NCBI GenBank assembly: GCA_013368315.1
Contig: JAACJM010000014.1
Location: 62,001-126,000 of the forward strand
DNA: 64,000 bases
Direction: 5' to 3'
Source: Tetrapyrgos nigripes
Lineage: Eukaryota > Basidiomycota > Agaricomycetes > Agaricales > Campanellaceae
Part shown: piece by piece, positions 1-10,946 of the stretch
How the letters are laid out: each line of letters starts with the position of its first letter
How positions within the stretch are numbered: position 1 is the first letter of the stretch
Translations under genes and position numbers: made by a program
Notes under the pieces: model-generated
Database searches by the model: none
The model's input: only the letters and a program-made list of their open reading frames with translations
Told to the model about the DNA's origin: nothing

Positions 1-96
1 CTTATCGTCCCCATTTCACGCAAATCGATCCCCAAATCGTCTGTTTTCACGACCAGCTAATTAGCCTAGAAGAGGGATCTAGACAACAAAGCAGTC

Positions 97-1516
97 ATGT
101 CCTATAACGACCCATACGCAGGAGGCCAGTACGCTCATCAGTATCAACACGGGCAGCAGTATAACCAGGGTGGATATGAGTTCAATCCATACAGCAACAG
201 CATTCCTCACTCGCCTCCGCCAATCCCTCAATCACCGCCGTTCAGTCCAGCTCATTCTGGACCTAAGCACGCGCCAACGCCAAGTCTTTCAGGACCTTTT
301 GCACCTTATCATGATGACCCGAATCCATTCCAAGCCGGCAATGAACAGAAGGTGGATCCCAAGCCGAATGATTTTGTGGATTATACCGCTGGGTGAGCTC
401 ATCATTTGTGGTGCTAGTGTCATTGGTTGCTGTGCTAATGCTCTGCTTCTTTCTTTGTCTTTTTTTTTTGTCTTTTCTGACCTCTTAGAGAAAACTCATT
501 CAAGGGCATCAAAGACTACCGCTCCCATTATCAAGGAAATTTGTGGACGAGGGGTTCGAGGGTTGGATGTTTTGGGAGATTCTTTGGCTGCACGTTGTTT
601 ATCGCAATCTATCTCTTCTTGGCGATTGTTGGATGTATGATCCTGGTATGTGTCCACTGTATCTCCGTTTGGCGATGACTGATGGCTTTTGTCTCAACTG
701 ACAGTGGCTGCGACCCCCAAGCGTTGACATCGGTGACCCATTCGTCAATACTACCCAGAGCCTGGGAATAGAAAACGGTGCTCTCACTATCCCGCTGGGA
801 CTAAACGTCTCGTACGCCAAATCTTCTCTTGTACCCGATTATGGCCGTTGACGGGCTCTCATCAATTTATAGCGTCAACAACCCCATGTACCTCTCAGTT
901 AGAATTCGGGATTTGAATGTAGACGTGAGTCTATTGTCTGTTAAACCAATTTCTGGGGTGTCGACGATGCTCATCCCTGCTCTACAGCTCACGTACCCAA
1001 TAACCAATAATCCAAACGTGGGCAACGGGTCAATATCCGATGTTAACATTAAATCAAATGAAGAGACCAACTTTACCCTACCCATCGATTTGGATGCTAG
1101 CCTGAATGGGGATGGAATTGCTGTGTTGCGAGATATTGCTAACAAGTGTGGTTCGAGTGGAGGGAAGTTGGATGTGGATGCTGATATTCATGTGAGGATT
1201 ATGCTCTTGCTTTCTTGTCCTTTTCCTTTACCTCTTTTCCTTCCTTTTTTCTCTGTGATCAAAACATACTCACGACCATATCTTTTCGTTCTGTAGATCA
1301 AACTCGCCGTTCTCGGTGTTCCAGTGTCCTTCTCAATCTCTAGAAGCCTAAGCTTTAGTTGTCCAGCGTTTGCTCAGGATGCGCTACAGGTCAGTTACAA
1401 ATTTCAAGTCTTTTCAGTCAACCTCAGTCCTTTTCTAACCCCATCGTCTCTTTCTTTCTTTTTTGGTTCTTATCTAGCAAATATCCTCGATTATAGGCAA
1501 CCTATTCTCCAAGTGA
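97..1516 (+). CDS. LEA-2-like single-pass membrane protein, copy 1
   Basis: Seven exons splice in frame (97-392, 489-645, 705-811, 873-924, 988-1191, 1297-1389, 1478-1516), giving 315 aa. Residues 1-100 are a Tyr/Gln/Pro-rich cytosolic tail. A transmembrane helix lies near residues 131-150 (FIAIYLFLAIVGCMIL). After it comes a beta-rich domain containing NGSISDVNIKSNEETNF and FTLPIDLDA, the pattern of LEA-14/WHy-type (LEA-2) domains that sit outside the membrane in fungi. The second paralogue at 5050 has the same domain order and the same intron positions in the domain, which strongly supports this exon model. The molecular role is unknown; LEA-2 domains are linked to stress or membrane protection. 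The family assignment comes from pattern recognition, not a profile search. Confidence 0.82.
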
Positions 1517-2285
1517 TCGTTCTTCGACTACAATCTGGTCCAGCGGAATTATGAATCATGATTGAATCAATTTGGAGTCTAACTTATGCATAGCATTGGT
1601 AATCTGGTAATTTGTTAGGGCGGTGGGTGGTATATACATTCAAGGAAGAGCGGGAACAGTAGGAGGGGGAGGATCAGATTTTTTACGGCAAGGGAACAGA
1701 AAGGACTTTCTTTGGACATGTACATACTCACGAATTCTCACCATGGGACTCTCTTTTACATACGTACAGGCATTTATCCGCTCTTAACTTACTCTATCCC
1801 TCGCTATTCGTTGTTATATTTTGCTAGCTCATCTCCTAGTACATATCGTGAGTACTGCCATCTACATTACCTCAGCCCAGTGTACACTGGCCAGTCGGGA
1901 CTCGGGAGCCTCCGTACATCACATAGATTTGCTTGGAGCATGGAGAAAGAACATGGACGAGAACAGTAAAGTGGAGAAGACAAATCTCGAGGACTACAAA
2001 TTCCACAACCTTCTGTACCCTCCTTTCATCTCTAAGGCAACTGAAGCCAAGCCTGTCCTCAGTGCTCCTGTCAGTTCCGTTGCCCAGGTTGACTTCGACG
2101 TCTCAGCACCTCTGTATATTGATGACAGATGGCATTTGGCCAAGACAGAGTGGCGGCGAAACAGAAACCTATGTTACCAATAAGATTGCACAACAGGATA
2201 CAGATGTCATGCTCACCTTTGACCTAGACAGCAGTAACGTAGGCCTTCACGTCAGGTAACTAGGTATCGGATTATCGGCTGGTTT
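1517..2285. other. Convergent intergenic region, no gene seen
   Basis: This is the space between the stop of the first LEA-like gene and the stop of the reverse-strand RRM gene. Open frames here (for example 1821-2183 on the plus strand) lack splice support and family resemblance. I see nothing else. Confidence 0.5.
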
Positions 2286-3705
2286 TTATCCATTTGCAGC
2301 CCAGAGCCGAATGGGAAGCAAAGGACTACTAGGTTGCTTGCCCACATCCGGAGTGAATCCAAATGTGATTTCTGAGCCGCCGTAGATCCCAAATGAGCAA
2401 TTATTGTGATAGATCCAGTCAATAGCTCTGCAAGCAGATTCAATGTGAGTGTATTCGATTAGAGCTTGGCGCCTAGAAGGAAGAAAAGCCATGATTGTGA
2501 GTCGCAGGAAGGTTCAAAGTCATTGGAATGCAATACGGGCCATAGCGAGCAGTCCCTTTAGCGGAATGATGAGTGACGCACTTTGTTATATTTAGAAAGG
2601 CTGCGCCTAGTTCTCCAAACTGAGAGAAATCCTGCTCTACGCGTTCGAGAGTGATAGCCGGGTGGGTAAAATATGTGAGGAGTAAGGTTCTAGTTGCACC
2701 CATACGTGCAGCAACAAGAGGACCACTCAAGTAGTCTTTTCCAACCGGGGCCCACTTTTTTCTGACTCCTAGTGGGTTGTATGACTTGTAGAATAATTCC
2801 GCCCTCTCTCGGTCACTGAATTGCAAGAACTGCAGTGTTATCAGCAAGGTAGCCGGTGATATGGGGTATGCAGTATTCAACTCACCATGGAGCCGTGGAA
2901 AGTCGTCAACGATAGGAGTGGCTCAACAGATTGCCAAAATGGCAGTGTCGTCAAGTACTGCAGAACTCGAGTAATACGAGGAACAGGACGGCCATTCAAA
3001 ATCACTGTACGAGATTCTCTTGACTCCCCAGCACGAACTCGTTCGGGATGTATCGAAAACGGATCAAGACTGAACCGGGGGGATAATTTATCCAGCCCTG
3101 TTGGATAGGCAGTCTTCTGCAGGCCTTAAATCAATGGGAATGAGAGTCTAGGTCGATCTCCTACGCTCGAATAGAAGGCTCACCTCCACGGCAGTCATTA
3201 TATCGGAAAACGTTACATTGACTTTTCGCCCGTCACCGACCCAAACACCCTGAACCTCTCCAAAACGACTCATTTCCGCAAGCAAATTCTCCTTCGATGC
3301 AAACTGCTCCGGCAACTCCTTGAAGACGAGCGTCCTGGATGCTTTCAGTAGTCCAATTGCAGCGACTACCTGAACTCCAAGAGCACGCGTCCTGACAAAG
3401 TCGGCCGTCAACTTCTGACCATCCATCACCAATTCACCTCTGCTTGCTGACGCAATGACAGCTTCTGCACCAGATTCATGCAAATAGCGTATTTCGACTT
3501 CGTTGTTTTCGGGATGCCTAAGCACCAGTTCTGTAGGTCGACCGGCACCTTTCAGAGTGAGTAGTCTGTCCATGGTAAATGTCGATGGAAAGTTTTTTAT
3601 GACAACGGCACGACTTGATTTATGGCGGCATAGAACTCTTGGGCATCTTGTAGGTGTTCGGAATAAAGAGAGGAGTGATGAGTGAGTGGAAGGAAGGAGA
3701 CTCAT
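2286..3705 (-). CDS. RRM RNA-binding protein, probably mitochondrial
   Basis: The exon from 3705 encodes a basic, Ser/Leu/Arg-rich leader (MSLLPSTHSSLLSLFR, then several Arg/Lys) typical of mitochondrial import. RRM-like modules follow: VVIKNFPSTFTMDRLL, TLVFKELPEQFASKENL, and a third (ITLERVEQDFSQFGELGAAF) that continues across an intron into RQALIEYTHIESACRAI. Introns fall after the codons for AVE near 3165, after HGSM near 2885, and within the Lys codon near 2576. The last exon ends at the TAA at 2288. An in-frame upstream ATG at 3885 would add 60 Ser-rich residues; I prefer 3705 because it puts the targeting signal at the N-terminus. The likely role is organellar RNA binding, and its targets are unknown. 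Confidence 0.68.
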
Positions 3706-3885
3706 AGCAGCATTTGCAGAGCTGGCAGACGCAGCAAAATCCTTGACGCGATCACGTGTGGTCAAGAAGGTTGGCGTCATGGAGGTGCTGTTTAGCTCCC
3801 TACCACCACTCCCTGCCTGCGAAGAACTAGTTATCGAAGTGCTACACATGCTGGCCGATGAATGAGTACTTCTACGTAGGCCCAC

Positions 3886-5049
3886 TGCGGTTGACTCTGA
3901 CGCAGCATTTCTATATCAATAATCATGTTCCACGAAGACTTAGAAGATAATTGGAAGATAAGTAGGTCAAGAATGTGAATATTTTTCCTCCTTCAATTCC
4001 GCCTCTTTCCAGTTTGCTCCTCTGCAACTAATTCGTTGTACTCTGCTCTCCTCTTCGCTATTCCCTGATATCTTCTCTCGGAACACGCCACCAAAGAAAA
4101 AACGGTGTGTAAATTTGGGTGGTTTCGAAATCGAGAGTCAACCGAACGCTTTTACTAGAGTGGAAGGATTTGCACCTCGCTGCCAATCCTTTTCAGAATG
4201 TTACCTGGCCTTCCTTTGGCACTTCTGCATGGCGTTCCTAAATGACGTCCAAGGTTGACGGATCATCGATCACACTGCAGAGCGTCCCGATATGTATGAG
4301 AGGACCCTCCGTTTGACACCTCGCATCTGTGCATGCAGCAATAACACTTTGTATTTCGTATTCATTTTCAGCTCGTATTGATAATCAGCATAAGAGCGTC
4401 GAGAAGAACGCCAGAACGTCAGAATTGATGGCAGACATTGGATGAGCTCCATGAATCTGACGAGGAATTTGACCACCCGGAATCTCTTGGGATCTAGGCC
4501 TATCCAGGAGCGAGGCCAGATATAAATCGTCATTCAGTTTTACTGAAAAGCCATCATTTTTGTTTTGTTTTCGTCGCTCTTCTTGGATACCTCAGAAAAA
4601 TGGTCCTTGCGAGTTCCAGCTAGGTAGGGTAGAGTGACAGCAGAGATAAGCTTGTAGATTGATTGCAGGGAGGGTTAAACTTATTGTTTCTGGGGCTGAG
4701 CGAGACCGTTGACAATTGTAACCAATGAGGGACCCGACACAGTGGTAGTAGAACGCATCAGACAGTTCCGACTATCCCAGCCAATCAAATCACACGACAA
4801 CGCTCTTTTATATACCCTCCACCTCTGGGTGGGTGTTTATTCCATCTACGGGTACCCAGCCTCCTCTATTCCTTTCCCTCCTTTCCTTTATCTCTTCCTT
4901 TCCTTTCCTTCGTTCTTCACGACTCGCGAGCGAGCACCAGGACTGGTTTCCATTTCCTAGAATCTCGCCCGTTTTGACGATTGAAGACCTGTCAAGACTC
5001 GAGTCGCTTTCGGTTATTATTCAAGTTCTAGTTTTCAGAGTGGATCGGA
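3886..5049. promoter_or_regulatory. Divergent promoter region with CT-rich tract
   Basis: About 1.2 kb separates the reverse-strand RRM gene from the second LEA-like gene. A TATA-like TTTTATATAC lies at about 4806-4815. A long pyrimidine tract at about 4860-4920 (repeats of CCTTTCC) follows, the usual layout just upstream of fungal transcription starts. The reverse-strand open frame at 4270-4533 has no family resemblance and I left it out. Confidence 0.45.
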
Positions 5050-6583
5050 ATGGCTGGCGAACCATGGGTCAACCAAAATTACTATGGCAACTCTGCGCCC
5101 TACGCGTTTGCTTATAATGCAAGCAATAGTTCCGAGGCCTACAAGTACAACAATGGCTACAACTATGCCAACAACTACAACTACAACAATTACCGACCGA
5201 CTCCAGCAGGGAGTGCGTCCGGCGCGTACTCTCAGGGCAATTATCAACCTAACTATGCGCCTTCGGTGACAAGTTCTATGCGTGATGGGGCATATGGAGG
5301 GTATGACAAGAATGCGGGATACACGGGGGCAAGCGCGGGCGCAGGAGCTGCAGGAGCAGCAGAAAGTCTCAATTCGAGGTGGTCTACGGCGAGCGCACCG
5401 AGAGAAAATAAGAGCGAAGACGTAGTGACCATGATGAACGAGGGGAAATTTACTTTGCATGAAACTAAGTGAGTGGTCGCAGTGGTCCCTTCAAGGCTTT
5501 GTGCTGAGAGTCTGGGTTGTAAAAGAGTGGCAAGGAACATCAAGGAGTATAGGCGAGAGTATCGCGAGGGAATGTGGACAAGGGTATGTCCTTCGAGTTC
5601 GACCGTGCTTCAGCAACAACTTAGAAGCTGAACAGGGCACGCGTGTTCGAATTTTCGGGCGATTCTTCTGCTTTTTCATCCTATTCTTGATTTATCTCGT
5701 TATCAGTGCAATTCTTGGGGTGGCATTGGTGAGCATATATTTTGTAAGGCGGGATGACATTCTTAGTTGACTCGTCACCTTTGTCATTACACTCTTAGTA
5801 CATCCGTCCCCCGAGTGCGACTTTCGATAAACCGAACGTGAACCAGAAGGATATCAGCTTTGATAATGGAGGTCTGGTAGTACCACTGCAAATGAATATC
5901 TCGTGAGTAGTTCTTGCAGCTTTGGCTTCCGGTTTTTGTCTGCAGCCGCTGACGACGTTGTATCTCCCTAGAATATGGAATCCCACTTTCATCAAAGCAG
6001 TCGTCAAGAGGGTTCATGTAGACGTAAGTAATTGTACACTTTTTCTCCCACCTGTCTGAATCAACGTCTATTTTTGCCTGTCGTACAGCTCTTCTACCCC
6101 CTCAACAACGAGGAACGACCCATTGGCAATGGCACAATTTATGATGTGTGGATCAAATCCAACTCCCGTACCAATTTCACTTTCCCTATCGATGTTGACT
6201 ACGAGTTGGCGACCGACCCGAACTTCGAAATTTTGACCGATATCGCCAAACGGTGTGGAGGGCAACAACAACAAGGATTGTCCATCAAGGCAAAGGCCAT
6301 GGTGCGGTGCTTTACTTTCCGTTCTAGAACTCGCTTGCGCTGACTTGGCTTAACGCAACATAGGTTGCAGCAAACATTTTAGGAATTGGCGTATCTTCAC
6401 CTACGGTACCCATTGATATCAATATAGGGTGTCCGTTCGATCCTGTGAGCCCTGTCGTTACCATGCTTACTCCAAGTTTTTTTGCTGACCCAGACCGTTT
6501 TGCGTCAATAGAGCATCCTCCAGAAAGTACAGGGCATAATCGGGAATCTATTGGGCGTGAATTTGTTTGGGGTTCCGAGTTGA
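5050..6583 (+). CDS. LEA-2-like single-pass membrane protein, copy 2
   Basis: Eight exons (5050-5468, 5526-5583, 5636-5728, 5799-5902, 5972-6023, 6089-6301, 6364-6444, 6512-6583) give 363 aa in one frame. The N-terminal 140 residues are Asn/Tyr/Ala-rich (NNGYNYANNYNYNNY) and differ almost completely from copy 1. The membrane helix (CFFILFLIYLVISAILGVAL) and the outside domain (IGNGTIYDVWIKSNSRTNF, FPIDVDYE) match copy 1 closely. Copy 2 has one extra intron just before the membrane helix; its 3' site (5525) is the weaker AAAAG type. The two genes are same-strand tandem paralogues separated by the RRM gene. Function is not known beyond the LEA-2-like fold. Confidence 0.82.
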
Positions 6584-7059
6584 GGAGGATATACTTGAAT
6601 TGGTGTATTGGCTGACCTGGGTCTTCGTATGCATGGTTTGCCAAATATTCTATACTCGTTATACTTACCTTACTCATGTCCTTCATGTCCCTATGATGTC
6701 CATACTCCCGATGAATCTTCATGCTGCTTGTAGAGTGGGCCTGGTCGGACTCTGGCCTCTACTTTGTGCATGATGCTTTTCTACTTTCTTGTCACGGTTG
6801 TTCACGTACTGTCTTTGTTTGGGACTGCGACTACCTATATCTCCTTATAAAGCTTGCCATCAATTACTCGTTGGGACTCTGAGTCTGTATATGTATTCCT
6901 GTATCAATATTTATACCGTACTTATGTTCTAGCATTTGTATATAGGACTGTCCGTCATTGCAGCTCTGGGTATTTTGGTATGACTGTGGCAGTGAGGACC
7001 ATTTGCGCTTGTTGAGCAAAGGGTTTGACAATCTGTTTTAGGACGTACTGTTCATCTGC

Positions 7060-10000
7060 CCTGAAGTCTGAGGTCGTCTCGGCCAAGCGACGGGCTACTA
7101 CTAACGTAGTAGCATATAATGACCCAGATTCAGATTACGAAGGTGCTCTTGGTGTTAGTGTTGTTGCAAGTCATGACGCTTCGCAGACTCAGAAATCGGA
7201 CGCGTCTTCCACCACTTCCAAACCCAGAGGTTGTAAACGTGTAGCACCCAAGAATGATTTGAACCCTGCGTCTCGCAAGAACGCAAAGTCGACGAGAAGG
7301 AAGAAGCTCCATTTGGGTAAATTACTCGACTCACTTCCTATTGAACTTCAATGGAGGGTCCGTGCTCTATTTTGTCTGTCGGAACGATCTTTTCACGCAT
7401 TTCGGAAACAGATTTTCGAGTTCTGCGACCCTAAAGGACTGTTATCCCTTTCCCATACCAACAGGGAGTTCCGAAACCTCTTGAAGAATACACCTGATTC
7501 TGTCTGGAAGGCTGTTCGCGAGAACGTAAGATTGCCTGAACTGGAAGCTAGGGATATCACGGAGAGCCAATATATCACTCTCGTTTTCAACAAACACTAT
7601 TGTCACGTACGCCTTTCCCACTTCGAAGTCCTGACTCCTAGTACTCACTTAGATCGCTCTAGTCTTGTGGTCAGAAGAATGTATAGTGTAATTATGTGGA
7701 TTGTGCACGGTTATGTAAATGGTGTATACAAAGCAAAAGGTAGAGTCCTACATCTTTACTCTTGCCGGCGTCCTGACATCTTAAAATTCAGGAATTTCAA
7801 ATGCAAGACCACAGTGGACGACTACGTCAAATCGTTTCATCCCAGAGCCCTTAAGTGTGCGAAGGACTCTGCAACCAGGAGCTCAGGTAAGCTCTTGTAA
7901 ATGTGGCGATTCTTTGCGACCTTTCAATTGGTTGAAGGCCAGATGATTCCTCGGGCATAGAGAAATTATCTGAGAAACTCTATCAGCTCCACGGAGAAGA
8001 ACTGGAAGCCTTTGTCCAACAACGCCGGATACTCAAAGAGCAGATTGCGTGGGTTAGTTGTAATCGCACAGCTCCCTGTTCTCTTGCTGTCCTCGGGCTA
8101 ATCACATTCTCCGTCTCTCCAGGACGCTAGACGCATAGACGCATCTGAAAGAGGCTGAGCGATTAGACTGGGCTAAACGAGACTCGCGGAAGGGTGCTAT
8201 AAAGGAAAAACTTATGTCCCCTGAGCTAGCCTGGAGCGAAAATGAGTCAGTTCTTCTCCAGTCATTCACCATGTCGCAGCGATGCTAACCTTCTCTAGCT
8301 TGAAATTGGTGTCCTGGGAACATGTAGGTGACGGGGTTGATAAACCTACAAAACTGACCGAAGCAAGTAAGCTTTGTAGCTCGTTAACTTCACCTGACAC
8401 TAAAACTGGTTGATTCATGCAACAGGCTGGAACAAAATTCGGAAGCCCTTACTCATCCAACTGCGACAAACGTTGATCTCCTGCAGGAACAGGAGCCGGC
8501 TTCCAGCAATTTTATCCCACTATGCTCCTTTGCTCGACGCAGATCAAAATTCTGACCGCTTCCCTTCTCGGAACACGTTTGTTGAACTGCCCGCTATCAA
8601 ACGGTTGTGGAACAAGAACGAACACCAACCGGGGACAGATCCCGGGCCAATAGAACGACCGCATGTTCCTCTAGAAGCAGAATGGATTGCAAACCTTGAC
8701 GCTATCCAGGGGAGTATCGCCGAATACCAAGCGGAAATGGTGCTGCTGGTCAGACAGCGACTTGTGGCGGCTTATCTCAAAGAAGGCCTCGAAGTACCTG
8801 CGGATCCCATCCATGATGTTCGGTCAATGTTCCGCTATACACCTCCTAGATTTTGGCTTTCAAACACTACCGAGAAGGACGTTGTGTTTCCCTTCCCAGC
8901 CATCCATCGTACAACATCAGCAAAAATACAAGTGGACTTTTCCCGACTTCGAAGACTTTTCGTCGCTTTTTCAGGAGAGGACTTTTTCGGGACTTTTTTT
9001 GGAGTACTTTTTTGGGACTTTTACTTACCGAAGTACTTTTTTTACCGGCCTTTTACAGCCTTTGACTTACCCGAGGACTTTTTCGGGACTTTTTCTGCGT
9101 ACTTTTGGACTTTTACTTACCGAAGTACTTTTTTATCGGCCTTTTACTTCTGCAGGCCGCCGCTGAGGGTAGAGTATGTACATACATATGCAATAAATGT
9201 GCTGCGTAGAACATTGCAAGGAATTACTACTGGTAGAAGGGCAGGCAAGTCAGAAACGTGTGGATCCTGGATGAATTTCTACACGAAGGGAGATTTGAAG
9301 AACAAGCAATAAGAAGGGGATGAATGGGACGCCCACATATTTGAGCAGAACAGTGGGTAGGGGGGTGGGGCGTGAGAGTAGAGCATAAAAAAAGGGCAAG
9401 AGAGCGAAACGACGATGACGCGACACGTCGTCTTGGAGGTAAGTGGGGAAATGAGACATTGGTAAATACGTGTTAGTGTAAATTCCGTTTTGCAGTGCTA
9501 AGCAAGTAGCGTTGATGTCATTGAGAACATGTGGCTGGTCATAGAGGCGGGTCAGAAAGAAAGCGGGGGAGGGCTCGAAGGACAACGACAATGACATGGG
9601 GGATATGAAAGTAGCAGCGGTATCAGCGAACTCTGGCGAAATTTTTGTGCGGCCGTCACGGTCCTGGGGAGTTTGAAACTCCGCCAACCACCGATACAGT
9701 TGCGGACACATGCTGTTCGTTTTGTTGACTCTTCTTCCTTCACGACCACTTCCTTTTGTCTCTCAAAATTCTTCTTACTGTCCCGCTAGCCTTTCCGTTT
9801 GCCTCTGTAAGTCACTCAGTGTCTAAAGTATGTCTAGCTCCGTCTTCTGGGCTACTGACTCGCACTTACAACTTACTTTCTAGGCCACGCTCTGTAGAGT
9901 TGGGATGATTATGGGAATATCGGGCAAGGGTTTCGGAGTAGCACTCACAGTTTGAAGTAGTCGTGAACTGGTCATTGCTTCAAGACTGCGGGTGCGTTTC

Positions 10001-10680
10001 TTACTGTCTCTTCGAGACTCGGCTCGATCTAACTACACCGCACAGAATATTTCGTCACCCGGGCAGTATCCATTGAAGACGTTCTTTCCCCCTCTGTATG
10101 TGCACACCTTATTAGGTGCTAGCTCTTTCCTGATTTTCTTTCCACAGACATGTGCGCAGGTCTACTAGTCTGGCTACGTTGTCTTCAAGAGTCTTCTTAG
10201 GAAAGGTGTGGAATTTGTATGTATTCAACTAGTATAATCCTTTCTGTGTGTATGTACCTACATATGTACCCGAAATAAATGTGCTTTCAGGCTACTTTTA
10301 CCGGGTTTTTTGAGGTACGCGAACCAAGCTTTCACTGCCTAACTGACATCTTTCACAGTTTCTTTTTCGTACTTTTTTGTGTACTTTTTGCGGACTTTTC
10401 AGAAACCGGTTTGACTTTTATTTGACTTCCATAAGCGATTGGACTTGCCTTTTGAAAGTCATCAGGGTAGGCGCAAAAGTACGGAAAAAGTCGTAAAAAG
10501 TCAAAAAAGTTCAAAAAAGCCGACTTGTATTTTTACTGATGAATGCGAGATCGTCAAGGCGCTGGCCTCCATAGGGTTGCGAGCCCGGAATTCCAGACTG
10601 GCTGCAGCCCCTTCATACCCGCTCGTTGTAATCCAGACAGTTTAAGGGTTGATTTGGGTGCTGAACCTTACGAAGGTGGG
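7060..10680 (+). pseudogene. F-box gene copy 1, broken by lesions and a transposon
   Basis: This is clearly homologous to the F-box gene at 10947: LDSLPIELQWR, IFEFCDPKGLLSLSHTNREF, DSVWKAVRENVRLPELEARD and the knuckle YCH|SCGQKNV. Several lesions show against that copy. The start region reads AGG where copy 2 has ATG, followed by a 1-nt loss near 7077. There is an in-frame TAG at 7684-7686 inside the Cys-rich knuckle, where copy 2 has CAG. A 1,627-bp inverted-repeat element sits at 8915-10541. The 3' end of the gene resumes after it at about 10542 (similar to 12957-13116). An open frame at 7025-7900 survives but does not make the family protein. Confidence 0.72.
8915..10541. mobile_element. 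1,627-bp TIR transposon inserted in F-box copy 1
   Basis: The ends 8915-8941 and 10515-10541 are inverted repeats matching at 24 of 27 positions, both beginning CATCAG and containing AAAAATACAAGT. Inside each end are arrays of GACTTTTT / TACTTTTT words: left arm about 8937-9145, right arm about 10345-10518, where the words turn to AAAAAGT. The homologous F-box gene at 10947 shows the uninterrupted site, and joining the flanks gives the same length if a 2-bp AA duplication is assumed. The interior has no transposase that I recognise. A reverse-strand open frame at 9250-9711 (153 aa) is of unknown nature. This is probably a non-autonomous DNA transposon. Confidence 0.78.
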
Positions 10681-10946
10681 ACACAGTGATACTTTGTGGA
10701 AGGTCGCTTTCAAGGGAAACCCGACGATATTTGAGCATGTATTAATATATGCGGTCATCTGAGCATATCTTGTGAGGATGTTCAGAGTCTAAGTAGCAGT
10801 CTAAGTAGCAGTGCTACAGACAGACTGTAGGCTTCATAGTTTAGTGTTTTTAGTACGGTTTTGCTTTAGTTGTGGCGATGTTTGTGCCTATTGAAGTGAC
10901 TCCTATTTGAGACGTTCTCAGCTCAACCTCCTCCTCCTCTTCGCTT

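Noticed and set aside
4270..4533. 87-aa reverse-strand open frame
   Set aside because: It shows no domain, splice support or conservation, and lies in a promoter region.
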